Below are positions 1-8,150 of a stretch of 64,000 nt of DNA, piece by piece; positions within the stretch are counted from its first letter, which is position 1; every line of letters starts with the position of its first letter. The position numbers were made by a program, and so were the translations under genes. Origin of the DNA: CAWAYR01 sp050250875 (GTDB taxonomy: Bacteria; Acidobacteriota; Vicinamibacteria; Vicinamibacterales; UBA2999); the NCBI GenBank assembly GCA_050250875.1, contig JBFWNV010000001.1, positions 1,674,001-1,738,000 on the forward strand. Reading direction: 5' to 3'. The notes beneath the pieces are model-generated. The model was not told the origin of the DNA and ran no database searches. It was given only the letters and a program-made list of their open reading frames with translations.

Positions 1-304
1 GGTTCGGCACCTCGAACCCGACGTGGTTCACCACCGTGCCCTTGGTGCCGCCGGTGGCCGCCCGCGCCGTGACGAACACCAGCACGTTGGGGAACTTGAC
101 GATGGTCGCCGGCGAGGTGCCGATGGTGACCGGCGTGCCGCCGAGCCCGTCCACCCAGAACTTGCGGTGCGCGGCGACGTCGCTGGCGTTGATGTGATGG
201 TGCCCGTAGGCGACCGGGCCGTCCTTGGCGGCGAGCAGCTGCGCCGACGCCGGTGCCGGCAGCAGCAGGAGTCCCGAGACGAGGGCGAGACAGAGGATGC
301 GCAT
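1..304 (-). CDS. VOC (glyoxalase-fold) family protein, secreted, 3' end outside window
   Basis: The reading frame opens with ATG at 304 and runs off the window start without a stop, giving about 101 residues. Residues 1-21 form a signal peptide (MRILCLALVSG followed by a leucine/alanine core ending in ASA). The mature part begins with a GHHHINASDVAAHRKFW segment, the usual first strand and helix of the vicinal-oxygen-chelate fold, and later has NHVGFEVP, the start of the second metal-ligand repeat. VOC proteins bind a divalent metal and cover dioxygenases, isomerases and resistance proteins. Export and truncation prevent a substrate call. It is on the same strand as the peroxidase operon, but a 46-base gap separates them. 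Confidence 0.7.
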   Translation of the reverse strand, partial: MRILCLALVSGLLLLPAPASAQLLAAKDGPVAYGHHHINASDVAAHRKFWVDGLGGTPVTIGTSPATIVKFPNVLVFVTARAATGGTKGTVVNHVGFEVPN

Positions 305-350
305 AGCCGCCTACGATACCGCCGATTGCGGCTCGGCGCACCGGGTGGCG

Positions 351-1496
351 TCAGCGGCGTGGCGACACGCCGGGCCAGGGGTCGGCGAACCGCGGATCGC
401 CCAGCAGCGCCTCGTCGGTCAGCGACTCGAGGAACGCGAGAAGGTCGGCGCGCTGGCCAGGCGTGAGCCAGAAGCCGCGCACCCCCTCGCTCTTGTTCGG
501 GTTGTCGTGGCCGACGCCCTGGTTCGGCCCGTCGGCGATGGTGCGGCCGCCGTCGGCGTAGTGATCGATGACGTCGCCGAGCGTGGCCACGCTGCCGTCG
601 TGCATGTAGGGCGCGGTGACCGCGATGTTGCGCAGCGACGGCGTCTTGAACAGGCCGACGTCTTCGGCGCGGCCGGTCTCACGGTGCAGGCCGGTGTCGC
701 TGGCCGGATACGAGAACGGGCCGCGCAGGTTGTAGAGGCCGTTGTTGCGGAAGGCCGGCGGCCCCGCCGGCTCGGCGCTCATCGCGTTCGAGAAGTGCAC
801 GCCGCCGTGGCAGGTGAAGCACGACAGCGGTCGGCTGTGGAACAGCATCTCGCCGCGCTTCGCCGACGCCGAGATGGCGCTGTCGTCGCGATCGAAGTGG
901 TAGCGATCGTAGGGCGAACGCATCGAGACCAGCGCGCGCTCGAACCCCGCCAGTGCCCTGGTCACGTGCTCGACGGTGAAGCGCGTGACGCCGGGGAACG
1001 CCGCGGGCAGCAGGCGCCGATAGGTGGCATCGGCCGACAGCCGGTCGAGCCAGCGGGTGTCGGCGCGGTCGAGTCCGAGTTCGACCGGATCGGTGCCGTA
1101 CATCGGCACCAGGGCCTGATGCTCGAGGCGGGTCATCGCCGGGTTGGCCCACGTCAGCGTCTCGGCGTAGGCCACGTTCACCAGGCTCATGCTGCTGCGG
1201 ACGTGCGCCTGCCCGGTGGAGCCGACGCTGTGCGGCTTGCCGTCGGTGAAGGCGCGGGCCTGCTCGTGGCAGGCGGCGCACGACTGCGTGCCGTTGGCCG
1301 ACAGGCGCGTGTCGTAGAAGAGATGCCGGCCCAGCTCGACCAGCGCGTCCGACATCGGGTTGTCGGGCGGCACCTGCGGCGGGCGCACGCCGGCGGGGAG
1401 CGACCACGAGTAGCCGGCCCGCGCCGGCAGTGTCGTGGCGCCGGCCACCGCCAGCCACAGGGCGATGGCGCCCGCAAACGCCGTGCGCATGGTCAT
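351..1496 (-). CDS. Di-heme cytochrome c peroxidase (CCP/MauG family)
   Basis: The product is 381 residues from ATG 1496 (a second ATG at 1490 is possible), with an export signal followed by a periplasmic di-heme peroxidase. Two c-type heme motifs are visible: CAACH near residue 80 with the following FTDG, and CFTCH around residue 225. The family reduces H2O2 with electrons from small cytochromes, or, in MauG/MbnH-like members, oxidises protein side chains. It is the third gene of a minus-strand operon after a TonB receptor and a molybdopterin-fold protein, with an 11-base gap to the latter. That setting resembles peroxidase genes tied to metal or cofactor uptake rather than a free detoxification gene. 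The substrate is not evident from sequence. Confidence 0.85.
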   Translation of the reverse strand: MTMRTAFAGAIALWLAVAGATTLPARAGYSWSLPAGVRPPQVPPDNPMSDALVELGRHLFYDTRLSANGTQSCAACHEQARAFTDGKPHSVGSTGQAHVRSSMSLVNVAYAETLTWANPAMTRLEHQALVPMYGTDPVELGLDRADTRWLDRLSADATYRRLLPAAFPGVTRFTVEHVTRALAGFERALVSMRSPYDRYHFDRDDSAISASAKRGEMLFHSRPLSCFTCHGGVHFSNAMSAEPAGPPAFRNNGLYNLRGPFSYPASDTGLHRETGRAEDVGLFKTPSLRNIAVTAPYMHDGSVATLGDVIDHYADGGRTIADGPNQGVGHDNPNKSEGVRGFWLTPGQRADLLAFLESLTDEALLGDPRFADPWPGVSPRR

Positions 1497-1507
1497 GGGC
1501 GCGATCG

Positions 1508-2047
1508 CTACTTGCGGAGCCGCACCACCTCGAGCCGCTCGAGCATGCGGATCGAGCGCGCCCCGCGCGAGTCCTTCGGCGCCACGATCCGCCACGGCCC
1601 CTGGTAGGCGAAGAGCGGCTTGCCGTCGATGGTGTCGGCGACCATGATGTCGTTCGCGGTGAACGCGTTGTCGAGTTCCGGCAGCGAGAACACCACCTGG
1701 TAGCCGTCGGCGGCGCCGGCCGTCACGTAGGTGGCCACGGCGTTGCCGCGCAGGTTCTCACCCAGCGGCACGCCGGCCTTCTTCAGGATCTCGCCCACCA
1801 GCACCCCCTCGTAGGTGACGACGCGGCCCTCGTCCTTCACCTCGGCCCTGGTGCGCGGCATCGCCTTCAGATCGGCGACGCTGAGGGCGAGCGGGGTGGC
1901 GACGTCGCCGGCGACCGTCAGCGTCGTCGGGGCGGCGGCGGTCGGCGCCGCCGGCTTGGCGGTGCCGGGAGCCGCCTGTGCCCCGGCCACCGACGGCACG
2001 CTCACCGTGAGCGCCAGGAACCAGGCCGCGAGAGCCAATCGAGTCAT
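1508..2047 (-). CDS. Small secreted oxidoreductase molybdopterin-binding-fold protein
   Basis: The product is 179 residues from ATG 2047. A signal peptide ends near AGAQ (about residue 23), followed by a proline/alanine-rich linker. The rest is one domain resembling the sulfite-oxidase-type molybdopterin-binding fold, with segments such as LTVAGDVATPLALSVADLKA, TYEGVLVGEILKKAGV and PWRIVAPKDSRGARSIRMLE. No cysteine is present in the mature domain, so the usual Mo ligand of sulfite oxidase is absent. It may be a structural or ligand-binding relative. It lies 20 bases after the TonB receptor stop and just before the di-heme peroxidase, so the three are probably co-transcribed. Confidence 0.7.
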   Translation of the reverse strand: MTRLALAAWFLALTVSVPSVAGAQAAPGTAKPAAPTAAAPTTLTVAGDVATPLALSVADLKAMPRTRAEVKDEGRVVTYEGVLVGEILKKAGVPLGENLRGNAVATYVTAGAADGYQVVFSLPELDNAFTANDIMVADTIDGKPLFAYQGPWRIVAPKDSRGARSIRMLERLEVVRLRK

Positions 2048-2067
2048 GAGCGCACTCCCGTCGCAGT

Positions 2068-4182
2068 CTACAGTCCGATCCGCGTCTTGACGAAGAAGGT
2101 CCGGCCCGGCTGCGGGAAGCCCCATGCCAGCTCGAAGTTGTCGTCGGTCAGGTTGCGCCCGCCGACCATCAGCTCGATGCCGCCCGGAAAGGTGTACTGC
2201 GCCGACAGGTTCAGCATGGTGTAGGCGCCGGTGCGGACGTAGGGGAAGGCGGGGGCCGGGTTCACGTCGCTCCAGCGGTCGCCGGCCAGGTCGAGGCTGG
2301 GCGAGATGGCCAGCCGATCGACGGGCGTGAAGGTGGCGTGCACGAACGCCTTGTGCGTGGGCACGCCGGTGGGCCGCAGGTTGGGCTGCAGCGCGTCGGT
2401 GATGGTGCGGCGGATCCAGGTGTAGTTGCCGCCGACGCGGACCCGGTCGCCGAGCGGCAGGTCGCCGGCCACCTCGGCGCCGTAGAACTCGCCGTCGCCG
2501 ACGTTCCGGGTTTGCGTCGTCGCGTCGGGCAGCACCACCGTCTGGATCAGATCGCGCACGTCGCTGTAGAACACCGCGCCTTCGAGCCGAGCGCCGCCGA
2601 CCGTGCCCTTCCACCCCAGTTCGAGGTTGGTGGCGCGCTCCGGCCCCAGATCCGGATTCGGCGTGGCGGTGCCGAACCGCGTGCTGTAGAGCTCGAAGAT
2701 CACGGGGAAGCGCGCCCGATTCGAGACGCTGGCGTGCACCTCCGCAGTCGGCGTGTAGTACCAGATCGCCGCGCCCTGCCAGTTGAACGAGTCGGCGCCG
2801 CCCCGCGGGTATTCGAAGAGGCCGCGCGCGGCACTGAACTCCTGCGCCTTGTCGATCGCATAGCTTTCGACGCTGACGCCGGCCACGAGAGCGAGGCTCG
2901 CGCTGGCGCGGAACGTGTTCTCGACGGCCAGCGACCAGGTGTGCTGCTCCTGCTCCTGCGTGGGCTCGGTCGTGCTCGCCGTCGGATGCGTCGGCCGACT
3001 GACCTGTGATTCGCTGTGGAAGTCGGCGCGGTAGTGCGCGGCGGCCTTGAGCGTGTTCGCCGCGATCGCCGTCGTGCCCACCTCGACGGTGCCGCCGTAG
3101 GCATGGTCGTCGTAGGGGCTGAAGAAGCGGCCGTTGGCCGATTGCAGGGTGTAGGTGCCGTCGTCGTAGGCCTCGAGCCCGTTCTCGAACGTGTTGTAGT
3201 AGATGCGGGTCTTGGCGTAAGTCGTGCCGGTGAGCTGGGTGCGCGACAGGAACGAGACGTTCTGCAGGTCCCAGTACGGCCAGCGCCAGTAGCTGTTGGG
3301 CGGCACCGGCGGGTTGTTGTTCACGTTGAGCGGCGCGCCCTTCTCGCCCTCCTGGCGCGTGTAGTTGACGGTGTACTCGTCGGTGGTGTTCGGCGTGAAG
3401 CCGACCTTGGCGTTGACGCGCCAGTCGCGGCTGTCGGAGCCGACCCGGCGGCCGCCGGGCTGCAGCGAGTTGACCGGCGCCGCGTAGTCGCTGGAGAGCG
3501 TCCAGAAGTCACGGTCCGAGGCGTTGAGGCTGCCCTGGGCGTAGAAGCGCTCGTGGCGCGTGCCGGCCATGGCGTAGCCGCTCCACGCCTCGCGGTCGTC
3601 GCGCCCACCCAGCCACGCCGCGCCCTCGACCTCGAGCGGCCGCGTCGGTTTGCGGGTCACCAGGTTGATCGCGCCGCCCATGCCGCCCGGGCCGTCGATG
3701 ACCGACGCGTAGCCCTTCTGCACCTGCACGGCGGCGACGTCGGCGGTGAGGAAGCGGGCGAAGTCGAGGCGGTTGTCGGCCGGCAGGTAGATGCGGACGC
3801 CGTCCATCATCAGTGGCACCTGCCAGCGGCCGAAGCCGCGGACGAACACGTCGCTCTCGTTGCGCCGGCCGTTGGCGTCGAAGGTGCTGACCACGCCCGG
3901 CACCATGTTCACGGCCTGGTCGAGGTACTGGCGGTCGAAGGTCCACATCGACTCGCGGGTCAGGATGGCGCCGCCGACCCCCGGCGTGCCCTCGGTGGTG
4001 CCGACGACCACGATTTCACCGAGGTCGAAGATGAAGTCGCGATCGCCGGGCTGGGCGGGTGCCGGGGCGGCTGGCGCCGGTGTCGGCTGCGGCGACGGCG
4101 TCTGTGCGTTCGCCGCCCGCCCCGCCAGACCCATGCCCAGCCACGCCATCACTGCCGTCGTCCGCACCCACGCTCGCGTCAT
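2068..4182 (-). CDS. TonB-dependent outer-membrane receptor
   Basis: The product is 704 residues from ATG 4182, preceded by GGGAG at a good distance. A signal peptide (to about residue 26) is followed by a Pro/Ala linker, then a TonB-box-like stretch (GEIVVVGT) and the plug domain (VPGVVSTFDANGRRNESDVFVRGF ... GGAINLVTRKP, broadly 50-180). The remainder is a 22-strand-type barrel ending in the expected aromatic/hydrophobic terminus (FFVKTRIGL). It imports a ligand across the outer membrane with energy from TonB-ExbBD. It heads an operon with a molybdopterin-fold protein and a di-heme peroxidase and diverges from an amino-acid ABC importer. The ligand is unknown; no riboswitch was seen upstream. 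Confidence 0.88.
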   Translation of the reverse strand: MTRAWVRTTAVMAWLGMGLAGRAANAQTPSPQPTPAPAAPAPAQPGDRDFIFDLGEIVVVGTTEGTPGVGGAILTRESMWTFDRQYLDQAVNMVPGVVSTFDANGRRNESDVFVRGFGRWQVPLMMDGVRIYLPADNRLDFARFLTADVAAVQVQKGYASVIDGPGGMGGAINLVTRKPTRPLEVEGAAWLGGRDDREAWSGYAMAGTRHERFYAQGSLNASDRDFWTLSSDYAAPVNSLQPGGRRVGSDSRDWRVNAKVGFTPNTTDEYTVNYTRQEGEKGAPLNVNNNPPVPPNSYWRWPYWDLQNVSFLSRTQLTGTTYAKTRIYYNTFENGLEAYDDGTYTLQSANGRFFSPYDDHAYGGTVEVGTTAIAANTLKAAAHYRADFHSESQVSRPTHPTASTTEPTQEQEQHTWSLAVENTFRASASLALVAGVSVESYAIDKAQEFSAARGLFEYPRGGADSFNWQGAAIWYYTPTAEVHASVSNRARFPVIFELYSTRFGTATPNPDLGPERATNLELGWKGTVGGARLEGAVFYSDVRDLIQTVVLPDATTQTRNVGDGEFYGAEVAGDLPLGDRVRVGGNYTWIRRTITDALQPNLRPTGVPTHKAFVHATFTPVDRLAISPSLDLAGDRWSDVNPAPAFPYVRTGAYTMLNLSAQYTFPGGIELMVGGRNLTDDNFELAWGFPQPGRTFFVKTRIGL

Positions 4183-4268
4183 GCCTGCTCCCGGAAGAAG
4201 GGCCGCCGGTGCCCGCCGCGCCGGAATGCCGCCTTGGCTTGTAACGTACCGGCACTATTTGGGTCAAT

Positions 4269-4302
4269 TCGACTCGATTACAGAGTCGATTCGAGTCGAT
4301 TC
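4269..4302. promoter_or_regulatory. Inverted plus tandem repeat, candidate operator in divergent intergenic region
   Basis: Between the divergent TonB receptor (start 4182) and ABC importer (start 4366), TCGACTC (4269-4275) and GAGTCGA (4283-4289) form a perfect inverted repeat around a 7-base spacer. GAGTCGATTC is then repeated in tandem (4283-4292 and 4293-4302), exactly 10 bases, about one helical turn. Helically phased half-sites of this type suit a dimeric or multimeric regulator. No regulator gene lies next to it, so the protein is unknown. Confidence 0.45.
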
Positions 4303-4365
4303 TGGTCGCCGGCGGGGCGGCGACGACGGCGCAAGTGGTGCCGCGGAAGCGGATAGAATCCGCGC

Positions 4366-5133
4366 GTGTCGTCCGCGCCGCTCCGCCCCGCGCTCGCCGT
4401 CGTCGTCCTGCTCGCCGCCGCCGCGGCGGCCGGGGCGCAGACCCGTCCTCTGGTCGTCGGCTCGAGCGCGACCTACCCGCCCTTCGCCTACGAGACGCCG
4501 TCGCGGCAGATCGTCGGCTTCGACGTGGACGTGATTCAGGCGATCGCGCAGAAGGCCGGGCTCGCCGTGCGGATCGTCAACACGCCGTTCACGGGCGTCT
4601 TCGCCTCGCTCGACAACGGCGACCTCGACGTGGTCATCTCGGGCGTCACGATCACCGACCGCCGGCGCCAGTCCTACGACTTCACCGCGCCCTACTTCGA
4701 GGCCCGCCAGCTCATCGCCGTGCCGGCCGCCAGTGCGGTGCGCACCCTGCAGGACCTGACGGGCAAGAAGGTCGGCGTCGTGACCGGCAGCACCGCCGAC
4801 GACGTCGCCTCGCGCACGTTCGGCAAGACCAGTCCGAACATCCGCCGCTTCGACACCACCCCGCTCATCGTCGCCGAACTGGTCGCCGGCGGCGTCGACG
4901 CGGCGATTGGCGACAACGGCGTGATCGCCTACCGCGTGCAGGAGCACAAGGGCCTGAAGACGGTAAACGACCCGTCGTTTCCGAAGGAGTACTTCGGCAT
5001 CGTCGTGAAGAAGGGCAACACGGCGCTGCGCGACCGGCTGAACGCCGGGCTCGCCGCCATCGTCGCCGACGGCACCTACGCCCGCCTGTATCGCACCTGG
5101 TTCAAGACCGAACCGCCGGTGCTGCCGAAGTAG
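4366..5133 (+). CDS. Polar amino-acid ABC transporter, periplasmic substrate-binding protein
   Basis: The product is 255 residues from GTG 4366. The only plausible signal peptide (residues 1-24, ending AGAQ) begins here, and a TAGAAT -10-like box lies just upstream (4353-4358). It is a bacterial extracellular solute-binding protein family 3: YPPFAYETPSRQIVGFDVDV, ISGVTITDRRRQSYDFTAPY (the amino-acid alpha-group binding region) and GKKVGVVTGSTADD. It captures a polar amino acid in the periplasm for the permease and ATPase encoded immediately downstream (12-base gap). The specific amino acid cannot be read from sequence. Confidence 0.88.
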   Translation: MSSAPLRPALAVVVLLAAAAAAGAQTRPLVVGSSATYPPFAYETPSRQIVGFDVDVIQAIAQKAGLAVRIVNTPFTGVFASLDNGDLDVVISGVTITDRRRQSYDFTAPYFEARQLIAVPAASAVRTLQDLTGKKVGVVTGSTADDVASRTFGKTSPNIRRFDTTPLIVAELVAGGVDAAIGDNGVIAYRVQEHKGLKTVNDPSFPKEYFGIVVKKGNTALRDRLNAGLAAIVADGTYARLYRTWFKTEPPVLPK

Positions 5134-5145
5134 TCAGCCGCGCCG

Positions 5146-5916
5146 ATGGACGAGCCCGTCCTGTGGTTCGGGTGGTTCCGCGCCGACATCGTCGCGGAGT
5201 ACGCCGACCTTTTCTGGCAAGGCCTGCGGATGACCATCGGGGTCACCGTCATCGGCATCGTCCTCGGCGCGCTGCTCGGGCTGGTGATCGGCATGGCCCG
5301 GCTCGCCGACGCCCGCCACGCCCCCGGCCGCCAGCTGGCCCGTTACCTGCTGCGCTGGCCGGCCACGGTCTACGTCAGCTTCTTCCGCGGCACGCCGCTC
5401 TTCGTGCAGATCATGCTGATGCACTTCGCCGTGGTGCCGCTGCTGATGAACCCGGCCGACGGCCTGCTGGTGAGCGGCGACACCGCCCGAACGCTGCGGC
5501 AGGATTACGGCGCGCTCGTCTCGGGCGTGCTCGCCCTCACCCTCAATGCCGGCGCCTACATCTCCGAGGTGTTCCGCGCCGGCATCCAGTCGATCGACCG
5601 TGGCCAGGTCGAGGCGGCGCGCTCGCTCGGCCTGTCGTATCGCCGCACCATGTACCACGTGGTCCTGCCGCAGGCCTTCCGCCGGATGCTGCCGCCGCTC
5701 GGCAACAACGCCATCGCGCTGCTCAAGGACTCGTCGCTGGTCTCGGCCATCGGCCTGTCGGAGCTGGCCTACGCGGCCCGCACCGTGGCCGGCGCCTATT
5801 CACGCTACTGGGAGCCGTATCTCACCATCGCCGTGATGTACTGGATGCTGACGCTGGCGCTCGCCTACGCGGTGCGCCGCCTGGAACACCGCTATGGCCG
5901 CGGCGATACGCGTTGA
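5146..5916 (+). CDS. Amino-acid ABC transporter permease (HisM/GlnP type)
   Basis: The product is 256 residues with an N-terminal periplasmic/membrane segment and the family signatures SFFRGTPLFVQIMLMHF and EVFRAGIQSIDRGQVEAARSLGLSY (the EAA loop that contacts the ATPase). About five membrane segments are apparent. It forms the inner-membrane channel of the importer, probably as a homodimer because only one permease gene is present. Its stop overlaps the following ATPase start by 23 bases, indicating translational coupling. Confidence 0.9.
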   Translation: MDEPVLWFGWFRADIVAEYADLFWQGLRMTIGVTVIGIVLGALLGLVIGMARLADARHAPGRQLARYLLRWPATVYVSFFRGTPLFVQIMLMHFAVVPLLMNPADGLLVSGDTARTLRQDYGALVSGVLALTLNAGAYISEVFRAGIQSIDRGQVEAARSLGLSYRRTMYHVVLPQAFRRMLPPLGNNAIALLKDSSLVSAIGLSELAYAARTVAGAYSRYWEPYLTIAVMYWMLTLALAYAVRRLEHRYGRGDTR

Positions 5917-6625
5917 GGCGCTGACCAAGCGATTCGGCGCCCTGGCGGTGCTGCGCGGCATCACCTGCGAGGTGCAGCCGTCGGAGGTGGTGTGCGTCAT
6001 CGGCCCGTCGGGGTCGGGGAAGAGCACGCTGCTGCGCTGCCTGAACGGCCTGGAGGAGGCGACGAGCGGCCGGGTGACGGCCCTCGGCGTGCCGGTGCAC
6101 GATGCCGCCACCGACCTGGACGCGCTGCGGGCCGAGATCGGCATGGTGTTCCAGCGCTTCAACCTGTTCCCGCACAAGACCGTGCTCGACAACCTCACGC
6201 TGGCGCCACGGGCCGTGCGCGGACTGTCGCCGGGCGAGGCGCGGGCCCGCGCCGAGGCGCTGCTCGAGAAGGTGGGGGTGCTCGACAAGCGCGACGCCTG
6301 GCCCAATCAGCTGTCGGGCGGCCAGCAGCAGCGGGTGGCCATCGCCCGGGCGCTGGCCATGCAGCCGAAGGTGATGCTGTTCGACGAGCCGACGTCCTCG
6401 CTCGACCCCGAGATGGTCGGCGAGGTGCTGGCGGTGATGCAGACCCTGGCCGACGAGGGCATGACGATGGTCGTCGTCACGCACGAGATGGGCTTCGCCC
6501 GCCGGGTCGCCGACCGGGTGCTGTTCCTCGACGAGGGCCTCCTCGTGGAGGAGGGCGCGCCGGACGACCTCTTCGACCGTCCGCAGCAGGCGCGAACCCG
6601 GCGGTTCCTCAGCAAGGTACTGTAG
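5894..6625 (+). CDS. Amino-acid ABC transporter ATP-binding protein (GlnQ/HisP type)
   Basis: The product is 243 residues with all motifs of an amino-acid importer ATPase: Walker A GPSGSGKST (about 36-44), Q-loop VFQRFNLFPH, signature LSGGQQQRVAIARALA, Walker B VMLFDEPTSSLD and H-loop VVTHEMGFA. It hydrolyses ATP in the cytoplasm to drive the permease encoded by the overlapping upstream gene. Length and motifs are typical, so the three-gene importer appears complete and functional. Confidence 0.93.
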   Translation: MAAAIRVEALTKRFGALAVLRGITCEVQPSEVVCVIGPSGSGKSTLLRCLNGLEEATSGRVTALGVPVHDAATDLDALRAEIGMVFQRFNLFPHKTVLDNLTLAPRAVRGLSPGEARARAEALLEKVGVLDKRDAWPNQLSGGQQQRVAIARALAMQPKVMLFDEPTSSLDPEMVGEVLAVMQTLADEGMTMVVVTHEMGFARRVADRVLFLDEGLLVEEGAPDDLFDRPQQARTRRFLSKVL

Positions 6626-6640
6626 GACCGGCTCGAGCGC

Positions 6641-7078
6641 TCAGCGCTTGCGTACGACCTCGACCGAGCACGGCGCGTGCAGGACCACCGAATGCGCCAC
6701 CGACCCCAGCAGGAACCGACCGGGGGCGCCGTGACCGTGGGTTCCCAGCACGACCAGATCGGCCTGCCAGCGCTCGGCTTCGTCGACGATCAGCTGCTTG
6801 GGCGAACCCTCGAGGATCTCACTGGTCACCGTCAGCCCGGGCCGGGCCAACTGCGCCACCGCCCGCTCGACGATCTCCGGGGCGTGCTTCCTCGCCTTGT
6901 CGAGATGGTCGAGAGCCACGAAGGCGAGAACCAACGCCGGATCGACCGCGAACGGCACCGCGGTGTGGATCACCGTCAGCACCTTCACCTCGGTGCCCTC
7001 CGGCCACGTACGCGCCGCGACTTCAGCTATCGCGGCCGTGCCGGACGGCGAGCCATCGGTTGCTACCAGTATCTTCAT
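6641..7078 (-). CDS. Universal stress protein, single UspA domain
   Basis: The product is 145 residues starting MKILVATDGSPSG. The C-terminal ATP-binding signature is intact (GTHGHGAPGRFLLGSVAHSV then HAPCSVEVV), so it belongs to the ATP-binding class of USPs. These are cytoplasmic dimers that modulate stress survival. It is convergent with the ABC ATPase (15-base gap) and divergent from the decayed ZIP gene, so it is probably monocistronic. Confidence 0.9.
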   Translation of the reverse strand: MKILVATDGSPSGTAAIAEVAARTWPEGTEVKVLTVIHTAVPFAVDPALVLAFVALDHLDKARKHAPEIVERAVAQLARPGLTVTSEILEGSPKQLIVDEAERWQADLVVLGTHGHGAPGRFLLGSVAHSVVLHAPCSVEVVRKR

Positions 7079-7191
7079 TGTTGCGGCCTCGCTGCGAGCC
7101 GATCAGGCACTAGCATAGCCCGGGCCCTCGCCCACGATCGACGGCGTCGTGCCGGTGGCCCGGGCTCGACGACGGCGGCGCGGAGGGACGC

Positions 7192-7523
7192 GTGACGACG
7201 TTCGCCTGGATTGTCGGCAGCTCGGTCGCGATGACCGGCATCGCGTGGGTGGGACTCGCGATGGCGCTGCGGCCCTGGTGGCCAACTTCGCCTCGGCAGC
7301 GACGATCGTTCCCGGTGCGCTCGTCGCCTATTACCTGTCCGCCGACGCCGACATCACCATGCTGTTGTCGTTCGCCGCCGGCAACTTCATCTACATCGCC
7401 GCGTCGGATCTGATCCCCGAGGTCAAGCTCGGCCGCCGGCTGCGGGACAGCCTTGTGCACTTTGCCGCCTTCGTCGCCGGGATCGCGATGATCGCCCTGA
7501 CCCGGCTGGTGGTCGGCGGCTGA
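7192..7523 (+). pseudogene. ZIP-family metal transporter with large internal deletion and frameshift
   Basis: A GGAGGG ribosome-binding site precedes GTG 7192, which opens a typical ZIP N-terminus (MTTFAWIVGSSVAMTGIAWVGLAMAL). Around 7262-7285 this frame loses similarity, and a different frame continues with the ZIP C-terminus (LVANFASAATIVPGALVAYYLS, AAGNFIYIAASDLIPEVKLG) to the stop at 7523. ZIP proteins have about 240-260 residues; only about 110 codons remain. The missing centre normally carries the histidine/glutamate metal-binding helices IV and V (HN and HE motifs), so transport is not possible. A deletion of roughly 130-140 codons is inferred from family length. Confidence 0.75.
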
Positions 7524-7548
7524 CCCCGGGGTCGCGCCGCTCGCGGCC

Positions 7549-7953
7549 TCAGCCCAGCACCGGATGCAGCGCGATCGGCAGCACCCGGGCGAACCGCTCG
7601 AAGTCCTCGTCAGTGGTCAGGATCGGCAGCCGGTGTCGTTCGGCCACCGCGCACAGCAGGAAGTCGGTGTTCGAGCCCTGGACGCCCTTGGCACGGCACC
7701 GGTTGAAGCACTCGGCCGCGTGCTCGTAATCGGCCGCGACGATCGGCTCGTCCGGGAACGCCCGCAGATGATCGCGGAGACGCAGGAAGTCCGCCCGTTC
7801 GCGGATGCCACTGAGCAGTTCCTGGCGCACCGGACCGACCAGCGCCGCCCGGCCGTCGGCGACCAGGCGCCGCAAGACGTCCACGGCGGCGTGGGCCGGC
7901 GCGCGCCGCCGCAGGGCCAGCGACCACACCGATGTGTCGATCAGGACCTTCAT
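7549..7953 (-). CDS. vapC: PIN-domain toxin, VapC type
   Basis: The product is 134 residues from ATG 7953. The PIN fold is recognisable: MKVLIDTSVW with the first acidic residue (D6), GPVRQELLSG with E45, NTDFLLCAVAERH and ILTTDEDFERFA with the last acidic residues. These coordinate Mg2+ for RNA cleavage. It overlaps the upstream antitoxin gene by 4 bases (ATGA), the standard arrangement for vapBC. The toxin would be held inactive by the VapB protein encoded just before it. Confidence 0.9.
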   Translation of the reverse strand: MKVLIDTSVWSLALRRRAPAHAAVDVLRRLVADGRAALVGPVRQELLSGIRERADFLRLRDHLRAFPDEPIVAADYEHAAECFNRCRAKGVQGSNTDFLLCAVAERHRLPILTTDEDFERFARVLPIALHPVLG

Positions 7954-8150
7954 CGCTTCCGGCGCTGCTTCTTGTAGTCGTATTTCGGGTCGTAGTCGAT
8001 CGTGCCGAAGAGGTCGGCCACACGGGCCTGTTTGCGCCGGTTGATGTACTCCTGCAGCGCCTCGGTCACGGTATCCTTCTTCGTGGTCTTCCCGCCGATG
8101 CGCAGGGCTTCCTCCAGCAGGGCATCGTCGAGCGCCAGATTGGTCGCCAT
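7950..8150 (-). CDS. vapB: Antitoxin, VapB family (ribbon-helix-helix)
   Basis: The product is about 66 residues from ATG 8150; a GTG two codons upstream (8156) is an alternative start. The N-terminal MATNLALDDALLEEALRIGG plus TKKDTVTEALQEYINRR is the typical ribbon-helix-helix of type II antitoxins acting with PIN toxins, followed by a basic toxin-binding tail rich in Tyr, Lys and Arg. The start codon overlaps the oppositely oriented L,D-transpeptidase start, so its promoter must lie inside that gene's 5' end. Short GTGTGTG-like repeats there (8151-8180) could serve autoregulation. Confidence 0.88.
   Translation of the reverse strand: MATNLALDDALLEEALRIGGKTTKKDTVTEALQEYINRRKQARVADLFGTIDYDPKYDYKKQRRKR

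Noticed and set aside
4183..4365. Riboswitch upstream of the TonB receptor
   Set aside because: No cobalamin or other riboswitch core was recognisable; the only structure is the inverted/tandem repeat.
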